DNA of 64,000 bases from Lasioglossum baleicum (GCF_051020765.1 NC_134930.1:8494001-8558000), one strand, 5' to 3'. Shown: positions 1 through 12,690, counted from the stretch's first letter. Program-made: numbers and translations. The notes: generated from the sequence alone by a model not told the origin.

Positions 1-345
1 TTTATCAGCTAACTTCTATCGCAGTTTGTTTTAACAATTTTTAGTAATGCAGCCGACGCAGTTACAATGCAAACTTGAAAATTTTGTACGGAATTTTGGT
101 AAACGAATGTAACAGTATCCTGTAGACGCATATGGTCTTGGTGTGCGTAGAAAATAGGAGAATATTACAGGTACATACTGACACAGAACAAGCATTTTTA
201 AAAGGCAACATCGTAGATTACTTACAAATGTTTTTAACATTACGTAGCTCCTAAATCATTCTAAATAATATTTTTAGTTTTTAAAATAAAAATAATCACG
301 GGTGAATGTATTAACTTGAAATTTTCTTCGTATCCATGGAGTATA

Positions 346-2331
346 CAGGGTGTCTCAAAATTAGGTCCGGAGCCGAAAATGGGAGGTTCCTGAGATCATT
401 TCAAGCGACATTTTCCTTTGAAAAAATGTCGTCCGCGGCTTCGTTAACGAGTTGTTAACGAAAAACACGGACCAATCAGAGCGCGAGCTAGACGCGTGCA
501 GCCCGGCGCGCCGGCAGCCGAGTGTCGGTGGCACGCCGCGATGTCGTAACGAACAAAAGTTTCTCGTTGATGTGAATCCTCGCCTATTTCGATAAGCTTT
601 GGATATGTTGTCAATACCATAATTCTGAACAACATTTCCCTTTACAGTTTCTGTCGATCGGCTTTAGTTTACGATATTATTGTAAAAATTTGTAATTGTA
701 AATCGATCGATGTACTATTTCCTATCCGATTTCGATAATTTTTGGATATGTTGTCAATACCATGATTCTGAACAACATTTCCCTTTACAGTTTCTGCCGA
801 TCGGCTTTAGTTTACGATATTATTGTAAAAATTTGTAATTGTAAATCAATCGATGTACTATTTCCTGTCCGATTTCGATAAGCTTTGGATATGTTGTCAA
901 GACCATGATTCTGAACAACATTTCCCTTGACGGTTTTTGTCGATCGGCTTTAGTTTACGATATTATTGTAAAAATTTGTAATTGTAAATCGATCGATGTA
1001 CATACTATCTCCTCGCCGATGTCGATGAGCTTCATTTCAAAGGAAAAAGATATTTAAAACATCGAATTTATAACATATTTCAAAGTCATCGAAATCGGTG
1101 AGGACCCACATCATCGGCAACTTTACCCGAACGATAGAAGAAGCACAAACTTATTGAATCAAAAACTCACTTATTCAGCCGTAAATCCATTTGACTACCA
1201 CATACAACCACCACACTTTTACATAATTGTTGAACTCGTAGCACACTTTTATAACTCGTATCGATATCGAACGAAATTACTTACTCCGACGCGGAAAGAG
1301 TTCGATGCTCTTCGCGATGCCGCGCGAAACTGTGCTCTCCCAGCGTACAATGTATTCGATGAAGGCGTCGTTTAAAACAAATGAAATCGTTCCCAAGGAG
1401 ATATTGATTTTTCGAGAATCATATGATTCTCGAAAACACCGATTCGAAGATTATGTAAAAGTGTGGTGGTTGTATGTGGTAGTCAAATGGATTTACGGCT
1501 GAATAAGTGAGTTTTTAATTCAATAATTTTATGCTTCTTCTATCGTTCGGGTAAAGTTGCCGATGATGTGGGTCCTCACCGATTTCGATGACTTTGAAAT
1601 ATGTTATAAATTCGATGTTTTAAATATCTTTTTCCTTTGAAATGAAGCTCATCGACATCGGCGAGGAAATAGTATGTACATCGATCGATTTACAATTACA
1701 AATTTTTACAATAATATCGTAAACTAAAGCCGATCGACAGAAACTGTAAAGGGAAATGTTGTTCAGAATCATGGTATTGACAACATATCCAAAGCTTATC
1801 GAAATCGGATAGGAAATAGTACATCGATCGATTTACAATTACAAATTTTTACAATAATATCGTAAACTCAAGCCGATCGACAGAAACTGTAAAGGGAAAT
1901 GTTGTTCAGAATCATGGTATTGACAACATATCCAAAGATTATCGAAATCGGATAGGAAATAGTACATCGATCGATTTACAATTACAAATTTTTACAATAA
2001 TGTCGTAAACTAAAGCCGATCGACAGAAACTGTGAAGGGAAATGTTGTTCAGAATCATGGTATTGACAACATATCCAAAGCTTATTGAAATTGGTGAGGA
2101 TTCACATCATCGAGAAACTTTTGTTCGTTACGACATCGCGGCGTGCCACCGACACTCGGCTGCCGGCACGCCGGGCTGCACGCGTCTAGCTCGCGCTCTG
2201 ATTGGTCCGTGTTTTTCGTTAATAACTCGTTAACGAAGCCGCGGACGACATTTTTTCAAAGGAAAATGTCGCTTGAAATGATCTCAGGAACCTCCCATTT
2301 TCGGCTCCGGACCTAATTTTGAGACACCCTG
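346..2331. mobile_element. Long fold-back element, CAGGGTGTCTC family (family A)
   Basis: The two ends are inverted copies of each other (CAGGGTGTCTCAAAATTAGG at the left, its complement at the right). The arms pair almost continuously to about 1224 and 1452, leaving a loop of ~225 bp. The flanks are TATA at 342-345 and TACA at 2332-2335, so a 4-bp target duplication with one change fits, as does TA. Each arm contains three copies of a ~142-bp subrepeat (about 583-1015 on the left, mirrored at about 1672-2095). No transposase reading frame is present, so this is a non-autonomous element. The short reading frames inside come from the repeats and are not genes. Confidence 0.85.
1409..1436. repeat. 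28-bp perfect palindrome in the loop of the fold-back element
   Basis: The sequence is self-complementary about the centre between 1422 and 1423 (half-site CGAGAATCAT). It lies in the unpaired loop region of the 346-2331 element. Confidence 0.8.
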
Positions 2332-2569
2332 TACATATTCTCATATCCTGCATAGTTTCTTTCGAAACATTTATAATTGCTCAAGTTCATTGACGTGGGT
2401 TGATTGTATTGAATTCACATTTTTTTAAAATAACGTTTCATTTGTCTTGATTTTATAGAATAGTGGTTAACATAGAAACTTACAGATCTGTTGTTCAAAC
2501 AATTGCTTGTTCCGATTACAGCTTGACGTTGTCCATTTAGTACAGAAAGATTTGACTGATTTCAGAAGT

Positions 2570-2953
2570 GAACTATTAACTTTTCGACGTAAGTAGCTTA
2601 ACTAATCTGTCGAGCTGCGTTCATTGATGTATTAAAAAATATGTATTAGGAAGCCATTCCATTAAAAACAAAAGAAATTGATCTTCATATGACCTTTACG
2701 CGTCTATTCATGAGAAAGCTAATACACCAACAAGTCTCTAGCTCATCGGGAAGTTAGTTTAAAATCAATTGCAAAAGTACCGAACAAACAGACAGACAAA
2801 CGGACAGACAAACAGACAGACAAGAAAGCGAGCTAATAAAAACGTGGTAAAATGTGTCTCATTCGATACCATTTCAAGTTCCTCTGAAACAGTTTTTCCT
2901 ACGAATCACAATAGCGGGGAAATCAAGATATCGAAATCGAGCGAGACACCCTG
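2570..2953. mobile_element. Single right arm of family B fold-back element, with an insertion
   Basis: The sequence matches the right arm of the element at 10264-11581: the TATGACCTTTACGCG block, the CATTCGATAC block and the terminal GACACCCTG followed by TATA. The left arm is absent. A repeat (2736-2854) interrupts it. Confidence 0.6.
2736..2854 (+). repeat. Dispersed ~119-bp repeat, copy 1
   Basis: It starts near TCTAGCTCATCGGGAAG, contains a CAAACAGACAGACAAAC-type simple tract and ends GTGGTAAAATG. A second copy lies at 24657-24759. Here it sits inside a family B arm, whose sequence resumes on both sides. I cannot place it in a named superfamily. Confidence 0.6.
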
Positions 2954-2959
2954 TATAAA

Positions 2960-3905
2960 GATTAATAAACTAATAGTGCGCCCTATCTTTCTGTCCTCGA
3001 GTGTATATGCACGAAAATTCGCAGTTCGGTAAAAACCGAACCAGGAAACCAGAAGCGTCGTGTCGTCCGCGTCATAAACCGAAGACTGTACGTGATTCTC
3101 GCGAACGTCTTCTCCTGAAATGCCGCAATCTGTCACGACATTTTCGGAGGATGTACTGGTGGGTGTCCTCGACAAAGTTGAGCTGTCAATAACTTCGTTA
3201 CGTGCGATCATCGGCGTATCTGTGTTCTTTGGCGCGGTCCTCTTTCCAGACACGGCTGGAATGGCCGGTCGGGTGGCGAACTGTAGGAGGATTTTATTAA
3301 ACCGCGCGCCGTATCGAACTGCAGTTCCAGGATATTATTGTTTCGGCAGGGATATCTCGGGCGCGGAAGGGCCGTCGTGTTCGAGCGGAAAGTGGAATCG
3401 CGCGAGCACGTGCGCGCCGAATATATACGTAGGAAAGTTGATGGCCGCTTTCGCGTGGAACGTTCCGAAATCCCTGGGAAACTTGGCTGCGCGGGGATAA
3501 CGGGGTGTAACAGCAGGGGAAAGAGAGAGGGAGAGAGAGACAAAAGAGAGAAAGAGAGAGAGAGAGGTCGCGAGCGTAAAAGGCACGGGTTCAACCGGCG
3601 CTACATGCATTCCGAACTTTCGGGATTGTCGGCCACGTTTTCATTCCCGGTGCTCGAATTTCGTGAGCAAAATATTCTAAGCGCCGCGCCGTCAAAGTTT
3701 CGCGACAATAAAGAGATCAAAGCGCGGCGAGTCTATGCGGGCAACAAGAGAAAGACATCGAACGAGACGCGTGCAGCCCTCTGTTTCCTGTCCTCGTGCG
3801 CTAGAAGGGTTGGATTGTTCGGAATCTTTGACCTACGTCGTTGTCGGCGAGAAGAAAAACAGCAATCGTCGCTGGGCACAGAAGCAACAATTAGAAATAG
3901 AGGTG
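2960..3905. other. Unique, moderately GC-rich sequence; no gene recognised
   Basis: This stretch holds a GA-rich simple tract (about 3518-3567) and open frames of up to 206 codons, which owe their length to GC content and the GA tract. I see no recognisable domain or splice structure. It probably belongs to an intron of the leftward TMTC-like gene. Confidence 0.4.
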
Positions 3906-3907
3906 AG

Positions 3908-4061
3908 GCCTATTCACGATCAAGCATTTTGCGCAACAATGCCTACTGCGCAACATGATTGATCGTGAATGATAGTGATTGACTAATTAATACAATGTGG
4001 ATTTGCGTAAACATCATGCTGCACAATAATTGTTGCGCAATATGCTTGATCATGAAAAGGC
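3908..4061. mobile_element. Short MITE with ~32-bp terminal inverted repeats
   Basis: GCCTATTCACGATCAAGCAT at the left is matched in inverse at the right with few differences, and the pairing continues through TTGCGCAACAA. No clear target duplication is seen. Confidence 0.6.
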
Positions 4062-4703
4062 TTCTTTAGGCTCCTACCGAAAATATCTTCGTTGTTTTTA
4101 GTAATACGAAAAAATGTATCAGCAAGTAAATATTTGGTTCAGTGGGGCAATTATTGTGACGGAGAAGTTTTTTTTCTTTAGGTCGTATGTTCCGGTATTT
4201 CAAGGTGATTGTCGTTTTTTCTAAATGGAACGACGTACTTGGATTAGTGTAACATTATAGCTAATGGAAAGAAAAATTCAACCACCAAATGATCTGTCAA
4301 GGAGTTATTCTTCAAAAAGAGCATAACTTAACGTACAAAGACCATATTTATGCTTGGGTTTCGTTGATGTAAACGGCATAAGTTGATATAAAAAGCATTT
4401 CGTAAGTTTACTGAACTAATTGGTAAATGTTGACTCATCCGTGAATGAAAAATATTAAAAAGTTCCGAATTTTGACGCTGCCCCCATTGACAAAAATTTA
4501 CTCAGTTTTGGAAATCATTTTCGTTTTCGCCTTTTCAACTGTCTCGCGATTTAACGTATACTAATGTGTGGATTATCAACTACGGAACCTAAAATATTTA
4601 TTTCATTATTTACATTTATTTTTGGTTTATTTCGTACACGTATTTTCTTTTCTACACTTCCAGTTTCTCGAAAGAGCTTGAAGGCGCTCTTGATAGTTAT
4701 AAC

Positions 4704-4904
4704 TAGACTGCGGATCTTTATGCAAAATAAAATTTTTATATATCGATTACAAGCTATAGGAGCTAAGTAAAAATTCATTTTCCTCATTAATGATTTTTAT
4801 ATGTTAAAAATAGTATATCGGCATTATTAAACTCTTTTAATCTTATTCCTGTTTTGAATTACACGTACTCATTTTTGTCATAAATGCATAAAATCCGCAG
4901 TCTA
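4704..4904. mobile_element. 201-bp hAT-like MITE, copy 1
   Basis: The ends are TAGACTGCGGATCTTTATGC and its near-complement. It is flanked by perfect 8-bp direct repeats GTTATAAC (4696-4703 and 4905-4912), as expected for hAT-type insertion. It has no coding capacity. Four relatives occur at 32680, 33473, 40616 and 62234. Confidence 0.85.
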
Positions 4905-4912
4905 GTTATAAC

Positions 4913-6190
4913 ACTAGGATGTCCCCGATCAGATATGTTGTAATCGAGCTTGCACTGCGTTTCATCTACATTCGCAGTAGACGATTACAATATCACATTT
5001 TTCGCATCGAATATTTGACAATTTTGTGTTAGATACTTCTTGTAGAAAAGTACGTTTCTGACACAAAATTATCAAATATCTCGTAAAGTATTGGCTTTAA
5101 AATTGGGTTCAATTAAAGAATAAAGTGCAATTGCACCTGGCGGGTGCATCATCAGGAGGAAAGGACCACGGAAAATTCTTAGGTAGCTCTAATGAACACT
5201 TGTGCGAGGTCTCGTCAAAATCGGTGTGTATCAGATGCCAAGGTTCCCTTGTCAGTCATTTATTTGCATTGGGAGATAGTACAATCTAATCATAAGTTGT
5301 ACTACACAGTAGTCGACAAATATCCAAGTGTTTGCCCTCGATTGGTTAGCACCGGTTGATGCATTGAAATTCACCCTGCACGTATGTCTAATTGAAGTAG
5401 GGGAAATAAAGTTGAATGGATTAATTAGCCGAGTTTTGCTACATAAAAACTTTGTTCAGCCAATCGAATCGCACTATGCTCACATGTAGAAACATAAGTA
5501 CATATATTTCGCCAATGAATCCGAATGAGATTCAATTTCAAACAGGTTCTTTGAAAATGATTGTACTTTGTGCAGTCAACCGGCAAAGGATAAGGTTACT
5601 TTAAATCACTTCAGGAATCACAATTTTCAAGGAAATACAACATTTTTAGAACATCCTACATACACAAACTTTCGAGAGAAAACATTTTAATATCTAATGT
5701 GTGATTTGAAGAGAATGTAGTAATTATTTATGACTTGAGTTACGGTAGTTGTTACTTTTTGACTCTAATAACATTTATTGTAGATACTCCGAAACTGTTA
5801 ATATAGTACATATATTTTGAAGCAACAATGCTTTATACAAAGCATAAAGTTAGAATGTTATACATAATTTTTGTTTATATTTCACAACAAATAAAATATG
5901 CTTCTGGAATTGTAGCAATATACATCGAATCGGAAGATAAATAACATTCATACGACGAATCATTCGCTTTCTGTACCTAAGAATGTTAACTATCTGTAAA
6001 TTCTAAGACAGCAAGGTTCCGAGTACTTTTGCAGCGTTTTAAAATAGTAAATAATAAGGTTACGATGCATAAAAATCTTCAAAGAAATAAAATTGATCAT
6101 ATTAAGATTAATATTATTGATTAATCAGTTGAGTCTGATAAAAAGCGAAATAATATGCTATTGCACGTCCATACCATTATCCTCAACTGC
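4913..6190. other. AT-rich sequence with no recognised feature
   Basis: I see no long reading frame, inverted repeat or tandem array here. It is likely intronic. Confidence 0.4.
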
Positions 6191-6194
6191 AAAC

Positions 6195-7137
6195 TCCATG
6201 CCAAATCGATCGTCACCATCGTCAATTTTGTTCTAAATGAAATATACTGTAGTCCATGTGAAATTAGGGAGGGCTTAAGTCCTCATTTTGCCGGTTTAGA
6301 ATTTGTTTAGAAATTACAAGCCTTCGAATTTTGTAATTTTTGCCTATATTGGCGAAAGTGAGCCTCACTTACGAATTTTGACCTCTGGGACGTTCGTTCG
6401 TACATTTTTTTTAATTCAGAAAAGATGGGGCTATAACAAACTAATTTTTTCAACCTTGATAATTAACTTTATAATGTCGAAAAATGTGAACAAATTCTTC
6501 TTTTGCGTTTTGTTTCGATGGTGGGCTAGAATGATTTAAATTTTGAAAAAAATATTGCCAAATTCCTGGGAGATTCACCTTCAAAATGAGTCCTTCAGAA
6601 GAATGGGATTTCAAATCCCATACCAGCGGTATAGACAACTGACCAAAATAGTAGAGCGCACGACTCGCCTACCTGAAACGGGGGTGCACCACGTCCTTTT
6701 CCAGCTCATAGTGGCGACAATATTCAATTCTCTATCATTCTGGAGGGCTGATTTTGAAAGGGAAACTCCGAGATATATCACTGTATTTTTTTCAAAAATT
6801 AAATCACTTTGGCCCATTGTCGAGAAAAACGCAAAAAAGAAAATTTTAAACAAGAGTTTATATAGTTAATTATTGAGGTTGAAAAAATTATCGTATAACA
6901 GCCCAATCTTTTCTGATTAAACAACAAAAATGTAGCACAATCGAACAGACAGTCCCAGAGATAAAAATTCGTAAGCGAGGCAAACTTTGAAGGCCTATAA
7001 TTTCTAAACAATTCTAAACCGGCAAAATGATGACTTAAACCCCCCCAATTTCACATGGACTACAGCATGTATAATTTAGAACAAAATCGTCGACGGTGAC
7101 GTCAAAAATTGATCGATTTGACACGGAATGACCCATG
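6195..7137. mobile_element. Long fold-back element
   Basis: The arms share CTGTAGTCCATGTGAAATT (6247 side) with its complement near 7050-7071. The pairing extends outwards through an AAATCGATC block to about 6195 and 7137, and inwards through CCGGTTTAGAAT. The outer ends are degenerate, so limits are approximate and no target duplication is assigned. Confidence 0.6.
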
Positions 7138-7139
7138 TA

Positions 7140-8550
7140 CGAGATTCGCAGTGAATTAACGGTTCGAATCAACTTCGACAGGCCGACTTCAGCTCGCAGA
7201 ACATCCTCGACCGTTCGCTCAGAGGCTGAAACTTCGACAAAACTGAGAACACCTTGAAAAGCACTCTACTAAAGCGGCATTCCACTTGGACCCGGAGCAA
7301 CGCAAGCAAACTTCAGAAGCCCCGTACCAATTTTTCGGAGTATCTCCGCGCGGATCAAACGCGCCGACAAGTCGGCGGTAACGAGGCCCCCTTTAATCCC
7401 AGGTGAAACGAGCCACGGGGGGACAGGGTGCGGGAAGAAGAGTAGAGAAAAATGATTGTGCGAGATGATTAGAAGACGCTTATGCAAACTCCGTCGAAAC
7501 GACGCTCGTCCTGATCGTTAATATCCCGTAATCTCGAGACGAACGAACGTGACTGCCGGGCGCCGCTGGCCCGGCTCTCGTCTTGGAGCCTCGGGAATTA
7601 TGGATGCGCTCCACTTCCGGTAACGCGCGAAACGCGGAAGCGCAATGTTAGTGCCCTCCTCGCCTCTCGGTTCGCCGAGGTTCCTTCCGGTAGAGAGCGT
7701 AGGAGCCGGGGTCCCGTCTCGCCGCGCCGCGCCGCGTCGAAGTTAGCAACAGCATCTGGAGCGTTAAGACGAATGAGCGATGTGCCGGTGTCTTGTGGTA
7801 TGATGGATCGCCCAATACCAGCCAATATGCAGTATTGCGCGGCCCGTAGTGTGGCAAACTGGTATCCATGCATCAAATCGGCGCTGGTCGGAAGGCCTGC
7901 TCCCGTGTTACGTATCGATACCCCGTCCTGTAACAAGGGGACGCGTCACGACGCGACGCGACGCGACACCACGCAGCTTCGCTATCGTTCACCGGGAACC
8001 ATTGGCGGTCAGGTTCTTGTCCTCGCCGCCCGGATGGACCAAGGCAGACCATACGGCGTTATCCGGGCTACACCGAACTCGCATCTGCTGTTTTCCATTC
8101 TACGTTCCGGCCTGGTGAATCGATACCGGTCGAGAAATTGTCCGGCACGGATTTCGTACGGTGCGCCACGACGATGGTGGTCGGGGCCAGCACGAACCAA
8201 GCAATTCTGTGGGTGTGCTTTGTTCCGGGAGAGAGGAACACGGATGCCTACAGATTGTGTGGTCGATGCAGATAATACTGTTTGACCTGATTATACCGAA
8301 TCGTATCTTTCTGAGTGACTTCGTTTCGCTGTGCCGACTCAACCCGCTACCGACGTCCACTATTCCCAAATCTCATCCGTCTGTTTCAGGCGTCGCGCTT
8401 GACGAAGCGGTGACTGGGTCGCTGTTCAGCTGACTTTTCGGGAGTTCATTTAACTTTTCAGCTTGCAACGAGCTACCTGCGCGGAGCTTCGCTATTCGAA
8501 CTATTAAATTATCCGGCAAAGTGGCTGTCGGTTAGAAGTACTTTGGATAA
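7140..8550. other. CpG-rich unique sequence; no gene recognised
   Basis: This block is GC-rich with overlapping open frames on both strands, including one of 170 codons (7773-8285). They overlap each other in several frames and show no recognisable motif, so I treat them as composition effects. It could be a regulatory region or an unrecognised exon. Confidence 0.3.
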
Positions 8551-8555
8551 CATAA

Positions 8556-9206
8556 CAGGGTAGTCCACTTAAGCGTGGACCCAGAATATTTTTTTTAATT
8601 TTGACAAAGTACACACGATTTTGTGTGTATAATTTGAATAGTGTCAAGTGGTACAGTATTTCGCACTAGTCGTTTTCTCTCGTAGTTTTCAAGGTTACCG
8701 ATGTTTTTTCGGAAATAACCATATATCCGTGTTGCATCGCGTAGATCGTAAAAAAATACATTCAAAAATGACCTCAGTTGACCATGAACTCCGAAGATGA
8801 AAGTTAAACTTAAATTTCTTTTGAAAGAAGAATAGTGAAGGCTTTGCCAGAAATGCTAACACCTGTAGATCTGTAGGAAGTGTCTTTCGTAGCACAAAGA
8901 TACAGTAAATAAAAGTAAGTCATTGAAAATTTCATGATCAATCCATCACGATATATTCTTTGTCACAGTACCTATTTGAATGTTTTTCTTTTTATGAGCT
9001 ACGCAATGCAATACGAAAATATATGTGGTTATTTAAAAAAAAAACTTCTGACCTTGAAAACTACGAGAAAGAGCAACATTTAACAAAAAAACAACCCCTG
9101 GGTGATATTGACCACTCGACACCATTCAAATTACACATAAAATATTTTTCACTTTGTCAAAATTGAAGAAAATATTCTGGAAGTCACACTGAAGTGAGAC
9201 ACACTG
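8556..9206. mobile_element. Long fold-back element (CAGGGTAGTCC end)
   Basis: The left end and the right end (CACACTG) are inverted matches. The arms share a CAGAATATTTT...TTTTGACAAAGT block and, further in, the complement of GAAAACTACGAGAAAG. The flanks are ATAA at the left and TATA at the right. Confidence 0.6.
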
Positions 9207-9415
9207 TATACTCCCAATCAGTATACATTTTCACTATACGGATGTGGTTCCGAGCAGGCGCTTGAAACCGAAATGATTTCGATACTGGTCTTCCACTAAT
9301 AAGGCTGTACCGAAACCGAAATCATTACAGTACAGAAATTTCTGAATATCAAAATCATTATATGTATAGTACCGAAATGTATTGATAACGAAATCGTTAC
9401 AATGCCGAAACCGAT

Positions 9416-9600
9416 ATACAGTTAGTCTCATAAGTACGCTCTTTAAAACAGTATAACTTTTTCAAAATCGGTCCAAACGATCTGACTTTTTTTAGCAATT
9501 GGAAGAATTGTTTCACCAAATGGCGAGCAAAAACGATTTTGAAAAAGTTGCAATTGTTGAGGATTATACGAGAAAATAACAAAGGCACTTTAGTATTTTA
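9416..9600. mobile_element. Single arm of a TA-family fold-back element
   Basis: It begins CAGTTAGTCTCATAAG after TA and continues with the TAACTTTTTCAAAATCGGTCC block shared with other TA-flanked fold-backs here. No matching second arm was found next to it. Confidence 0.4.
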
Positions 9601-9693
9601 AATATAGTAAATAATCTCCTATATATTTTGAAGCTTGCGTACAACTTTGAAAATAAAATATTTTATTTGATGTAATAAGTTTTGAAAATAGTA

Positions 9694-9920
9694 TTGGGTT
9701 AGCAAGAAAGTAATTTCGGTATTTTAAGGTGAAATAGAGCCCAATTTTCTTATTCAAGCAATGAACTTTAATGAACAAAATATTTTCCCTTTTGTTCGAC
9801 GATCTTTTGCCAAAAAGAATAAATAAGAACATATTTTATTGATTAAAGTTCATCGCCTGAATAAAGAAATTCGGTTTTATTTCACCTTAAAATACCGAAA
9901 TTACTTTCTTGCCAACCCAA
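9694..9920. mobile_element. Mariner-type MITE
   Basis: The terminal inverted repeats begin TTGGGTTAGCAAGAAAGTAA and end in the complementary TTGCCAACCCAA. They resemble published mariner ends (TTGGGTTGGCAA type). TA flanks both sides (9692-9693, 9921-9922). At 227 bp it has lost the transposase gene. Part of its internal sequence recurs at about 52195-52257. Confidence 0.7.
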
Positions 9921-10263
9921 TATTTCAAAATAGTATTTTATTAGAAAAGTATTAAAAATACTAGGTTTTCATCTCGAAATGTTTTATTATTTTTATTTTA
10001 AATATTTTGCTGAAAATATTATGCTCATATTCAATACATTTACGAGTATAAATTGTTTCTCAAAGGATGATCCAATGTTTTAAGTAAGATTAAAGTTGTT
10101 CATTTGAGAAGCCAGATTATTATAATAAAATATTTTATTTTCTGTTTCAGATTGTTAAATGGAAATATTTTATTTTATTGATTTAAATTCTTGAAATGTT
10201 AACATTATATTTATAATAGTTTTTTAGATTGTCAACATCAAATATTTTACTTTTGAAATTATA

Positions 10264-11581
10264 CAGGGTGTCCCACCCGATTTCGACATCTTGATTTTCT
10301 CGCTATTGTTACACGTAGCAAAAAATGTTTCAGCAAAGGCTTGAATGGTATCGAGTGGAGCATATTTTGATGTCATTAGTTTTTTCGTGAGTGGACGTGT
10401 AAAGGTCATATAAAAGTCAACTTTGTTTTTTTAAATGGAATGAGGTATTTTTTAATACATCAATCGATGCAGCTGGACATTCGTTATAAAAAAGTACTAA
10501 CCTATGTATGTCGAAAAGTTAGTAGTTCAAGAGATATTTCAATTTAAATAACTCTAAAATACCATTAGTGTCGTACTGATTAGACGTTAGTGTTACTTGT
10601 GTAACGTCTTAGTACGACAGTAATGGTATTTTAGAGGTATTTAAATTAAAATATCTCCTGAACTAACTTTTCGACATACAGTCAGCGGCAATAATAAGTG
10701 GACACCCTTAAAAATCGCATAACTTTTTAGAAATTGGTCCAAAGGTCTTGAATTTTTTTAAGACGTTAGACCGGCTAGTTCGCTGAGAATAAGTAAACAA
10801 AAAATTACGATTCCAATTGATACGAATTATGCAAAATTTTAAAAAATGATGTTTTGTCAACTTTTTTATCTGGGCCTGTAACGATAATTTAAGAAATGCG
10901 TTTTATAGATTTCGATAACTTATATTGTCAACATTCCAATGAGCTACATACGTTTAAAGATGAGAGCTTAAGGGTGAAAGTCGCAGATTTCAGCCTTGCC
11001 AGGGCATTCCGCCCTTACGTGATCATCTTTAAACGTTTGTAGCTCATTGCAATGTTGACCGATTTCGATGAAATTTTCAGTATGCATATAAGTTACCGAA
11101 ATCTATAAAACGCATATTTTAAATTATCGTTACAGGCCCAGATAAAAAAGTTGACAAGACATCATTTTTAAAAATTTTGTATAATTCCTGCCACTTGCAA
11201 TCGTAATAAATTTTCGTTTACTTATTCTCTAGCGAACTAGCCGGTCTAACATCTTAAAAAAATTCAAGTCCTTTGGACCAATTTCTAAAAAGTTATGCTA
11301 TTTTTAAGGGTGTCCACTTATTATTGCCGCTGACTGTACATAGGTTAGTACTTTTTTATAACGAATGTCCAGTTGCATCGATTCATGTATTAAAAAATAT
11401 CTCATTCCAGTTAAAAAAACAAAGTTGACTTTTATATGACCTTTACGCGTACACTCACGAAAAAACGAATAACATCAAAATATGCTCCATTCGATAACAT
11501 TCAAGCCTCTGCTGAAACATTTTTTGCTGCGAGTAACAATATCGAAAAAATCAAGATGTCGAAATCGGGTGGGACACCCTG
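10264..11581. mobile_element. Long fold-back element, family B (CAGGGTGTCCC), with nested insertion
   Basis: The ends are CAGGGTGTCCCACCCGATTT and its complement, flanked by TATA on both sides (10260-10263, 11582-11585). The arms fold back at about 10590. Its right arm is interrupted by a second fold-back element (10679-11336). No coding sequence is present. Related single arms are at 2570-2953 and 63447-63752. Confidence 0.85.
10679..11336. mobile_element. Nested fold-back element (CAGTCAGCGG family), TA target
   Basis: The ends are CAGTCAGCGGCAATAATAAG and its complement, with TA at 10677-10678 and 11337-11338. The uninterrupted opposite arm of the host element at about 10500-10512 shows the empty site: removing the insert plus one TA restores it exactly. 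The target duplication is therefore TA. Confidence 0.85.
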
Positions 11582-11689
11582 TATATTCTATTTAAAATAC
11601 TACTTGTTTAAGCCAAATGAAATCTAAAATATTAAATAATATTTGAAATATTTATTTCGCCAAATTTTACCCACCTCTGATTACAACCT

Positions 11690-12690
11690 GTTGGTCTTTT
11701 GTGGTCATGCGAGATGGTTTACGAGTTTTAACCTTCCATCGAGTGCAATACACGCAGTTATCGAATGAAATGTATGAAAGTAATAAGATAGGCTGGCCCA
11801 TAATCATCAAATACAAAAGGGGTGGAGTATGGTCATAGTGTTGGAAAAGGGGTGGTCCAGGGTCATACAAATATAAGAGGGGCGATTTACGATCGGACAA
11901 GTAGAATACGAATGACTGGCCAGACGAATGGAGCGGGGGTAAACTTTAGTTGACAAATGCAATAGAAATGGTTTACGAGTTTTAACCTACCATCGAGTGC
12001 AATACACGTAGTTATCGAATGAAATGTATGAAAGTAATAAGATAGGCTGGTCTATAATCATCAATTGACAAAGGGGTGGAGTATGGTCATACTGTTAGAA
12101 AAGGGGTGGTCCAGGGTCATACAAATATAACAGGGGTGATTTACGATCGGACAAGTAGAATACGAATGACCTGTGGTCAGACGAATGGAGCGGGGATAAA
12201 CTTTAGTTGACAAATGGAATAGAAATGGTTTACGATCAGGTCTTTCGTCAAATAAGTAGAATTGGTGGGTATATGGCCAGACAAGTGGAGATAATCTTTG
12301 GTCAGGCAAGTAACATAGAAGTTATTCATGTTTAGACAAATAGAATAGGCGCAATATATCAGCAGACAAGCAAAGTCGGGATCGTCTATGGTCAAACAAG
12401 TAAAATCAAGATGATTTATGATAAGATACGTAGAATATGAATTACTTATGGCCGACGCGACGCGACGTATGGAATAGAAATGATCTACGATCAGGTCGTG
12501 GGTGAAATCAGTAGAATGGGGACGTACGTGGTTAGACAATTGGAATGAAGATTTTCTTTGGTCATACATACAGAATGGGAGGGATCGACAGTTAGTCCAA
12601 TCGCATGAGAATTGTTTATGGTCAGGTAACTGAAATAGGAATGACCTATGGTCAGACGGATTGAATCGATTAGTGTAGCATTAAATTAGC
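11690..12690. repeat. Degenerate minisatellite with higher-order duplication
   Basis: A ~35-bp motif of the type GGTCAGACAAGTAGAATA recurs through the region with much divergence. A larger block (about 11705-11930) is repeated at about 11970-12190, sharing GGTTTACGAGTTTTAACC. Open frames here are by-products of the repeat. Confidence 0.6.

Noticed and set aside
1154..1502. Plus-strand frames in the loop of the first fold-back
   Set aside because: They lie in paired or loop repeat sequence and are mirror-related. No transposase motif is present.
3338..3958. 206-codon reading frame
   Set aside because: It owes its length to GC-rich and GA-rich sequence, has no recognisable domain, and overlaps equally long frames on the other strand.
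7598..8433. Several overlapping frames in the CpG-rich block as genes
   Set aside because: They overlap on both strands in different frames, which is typical of stop-poor GC-rich sequence.
12061..12569. Minus-strand frames with repeated His/Tyr/Asp patterns
   Set aside because: The patterns come from the minisatellite period.
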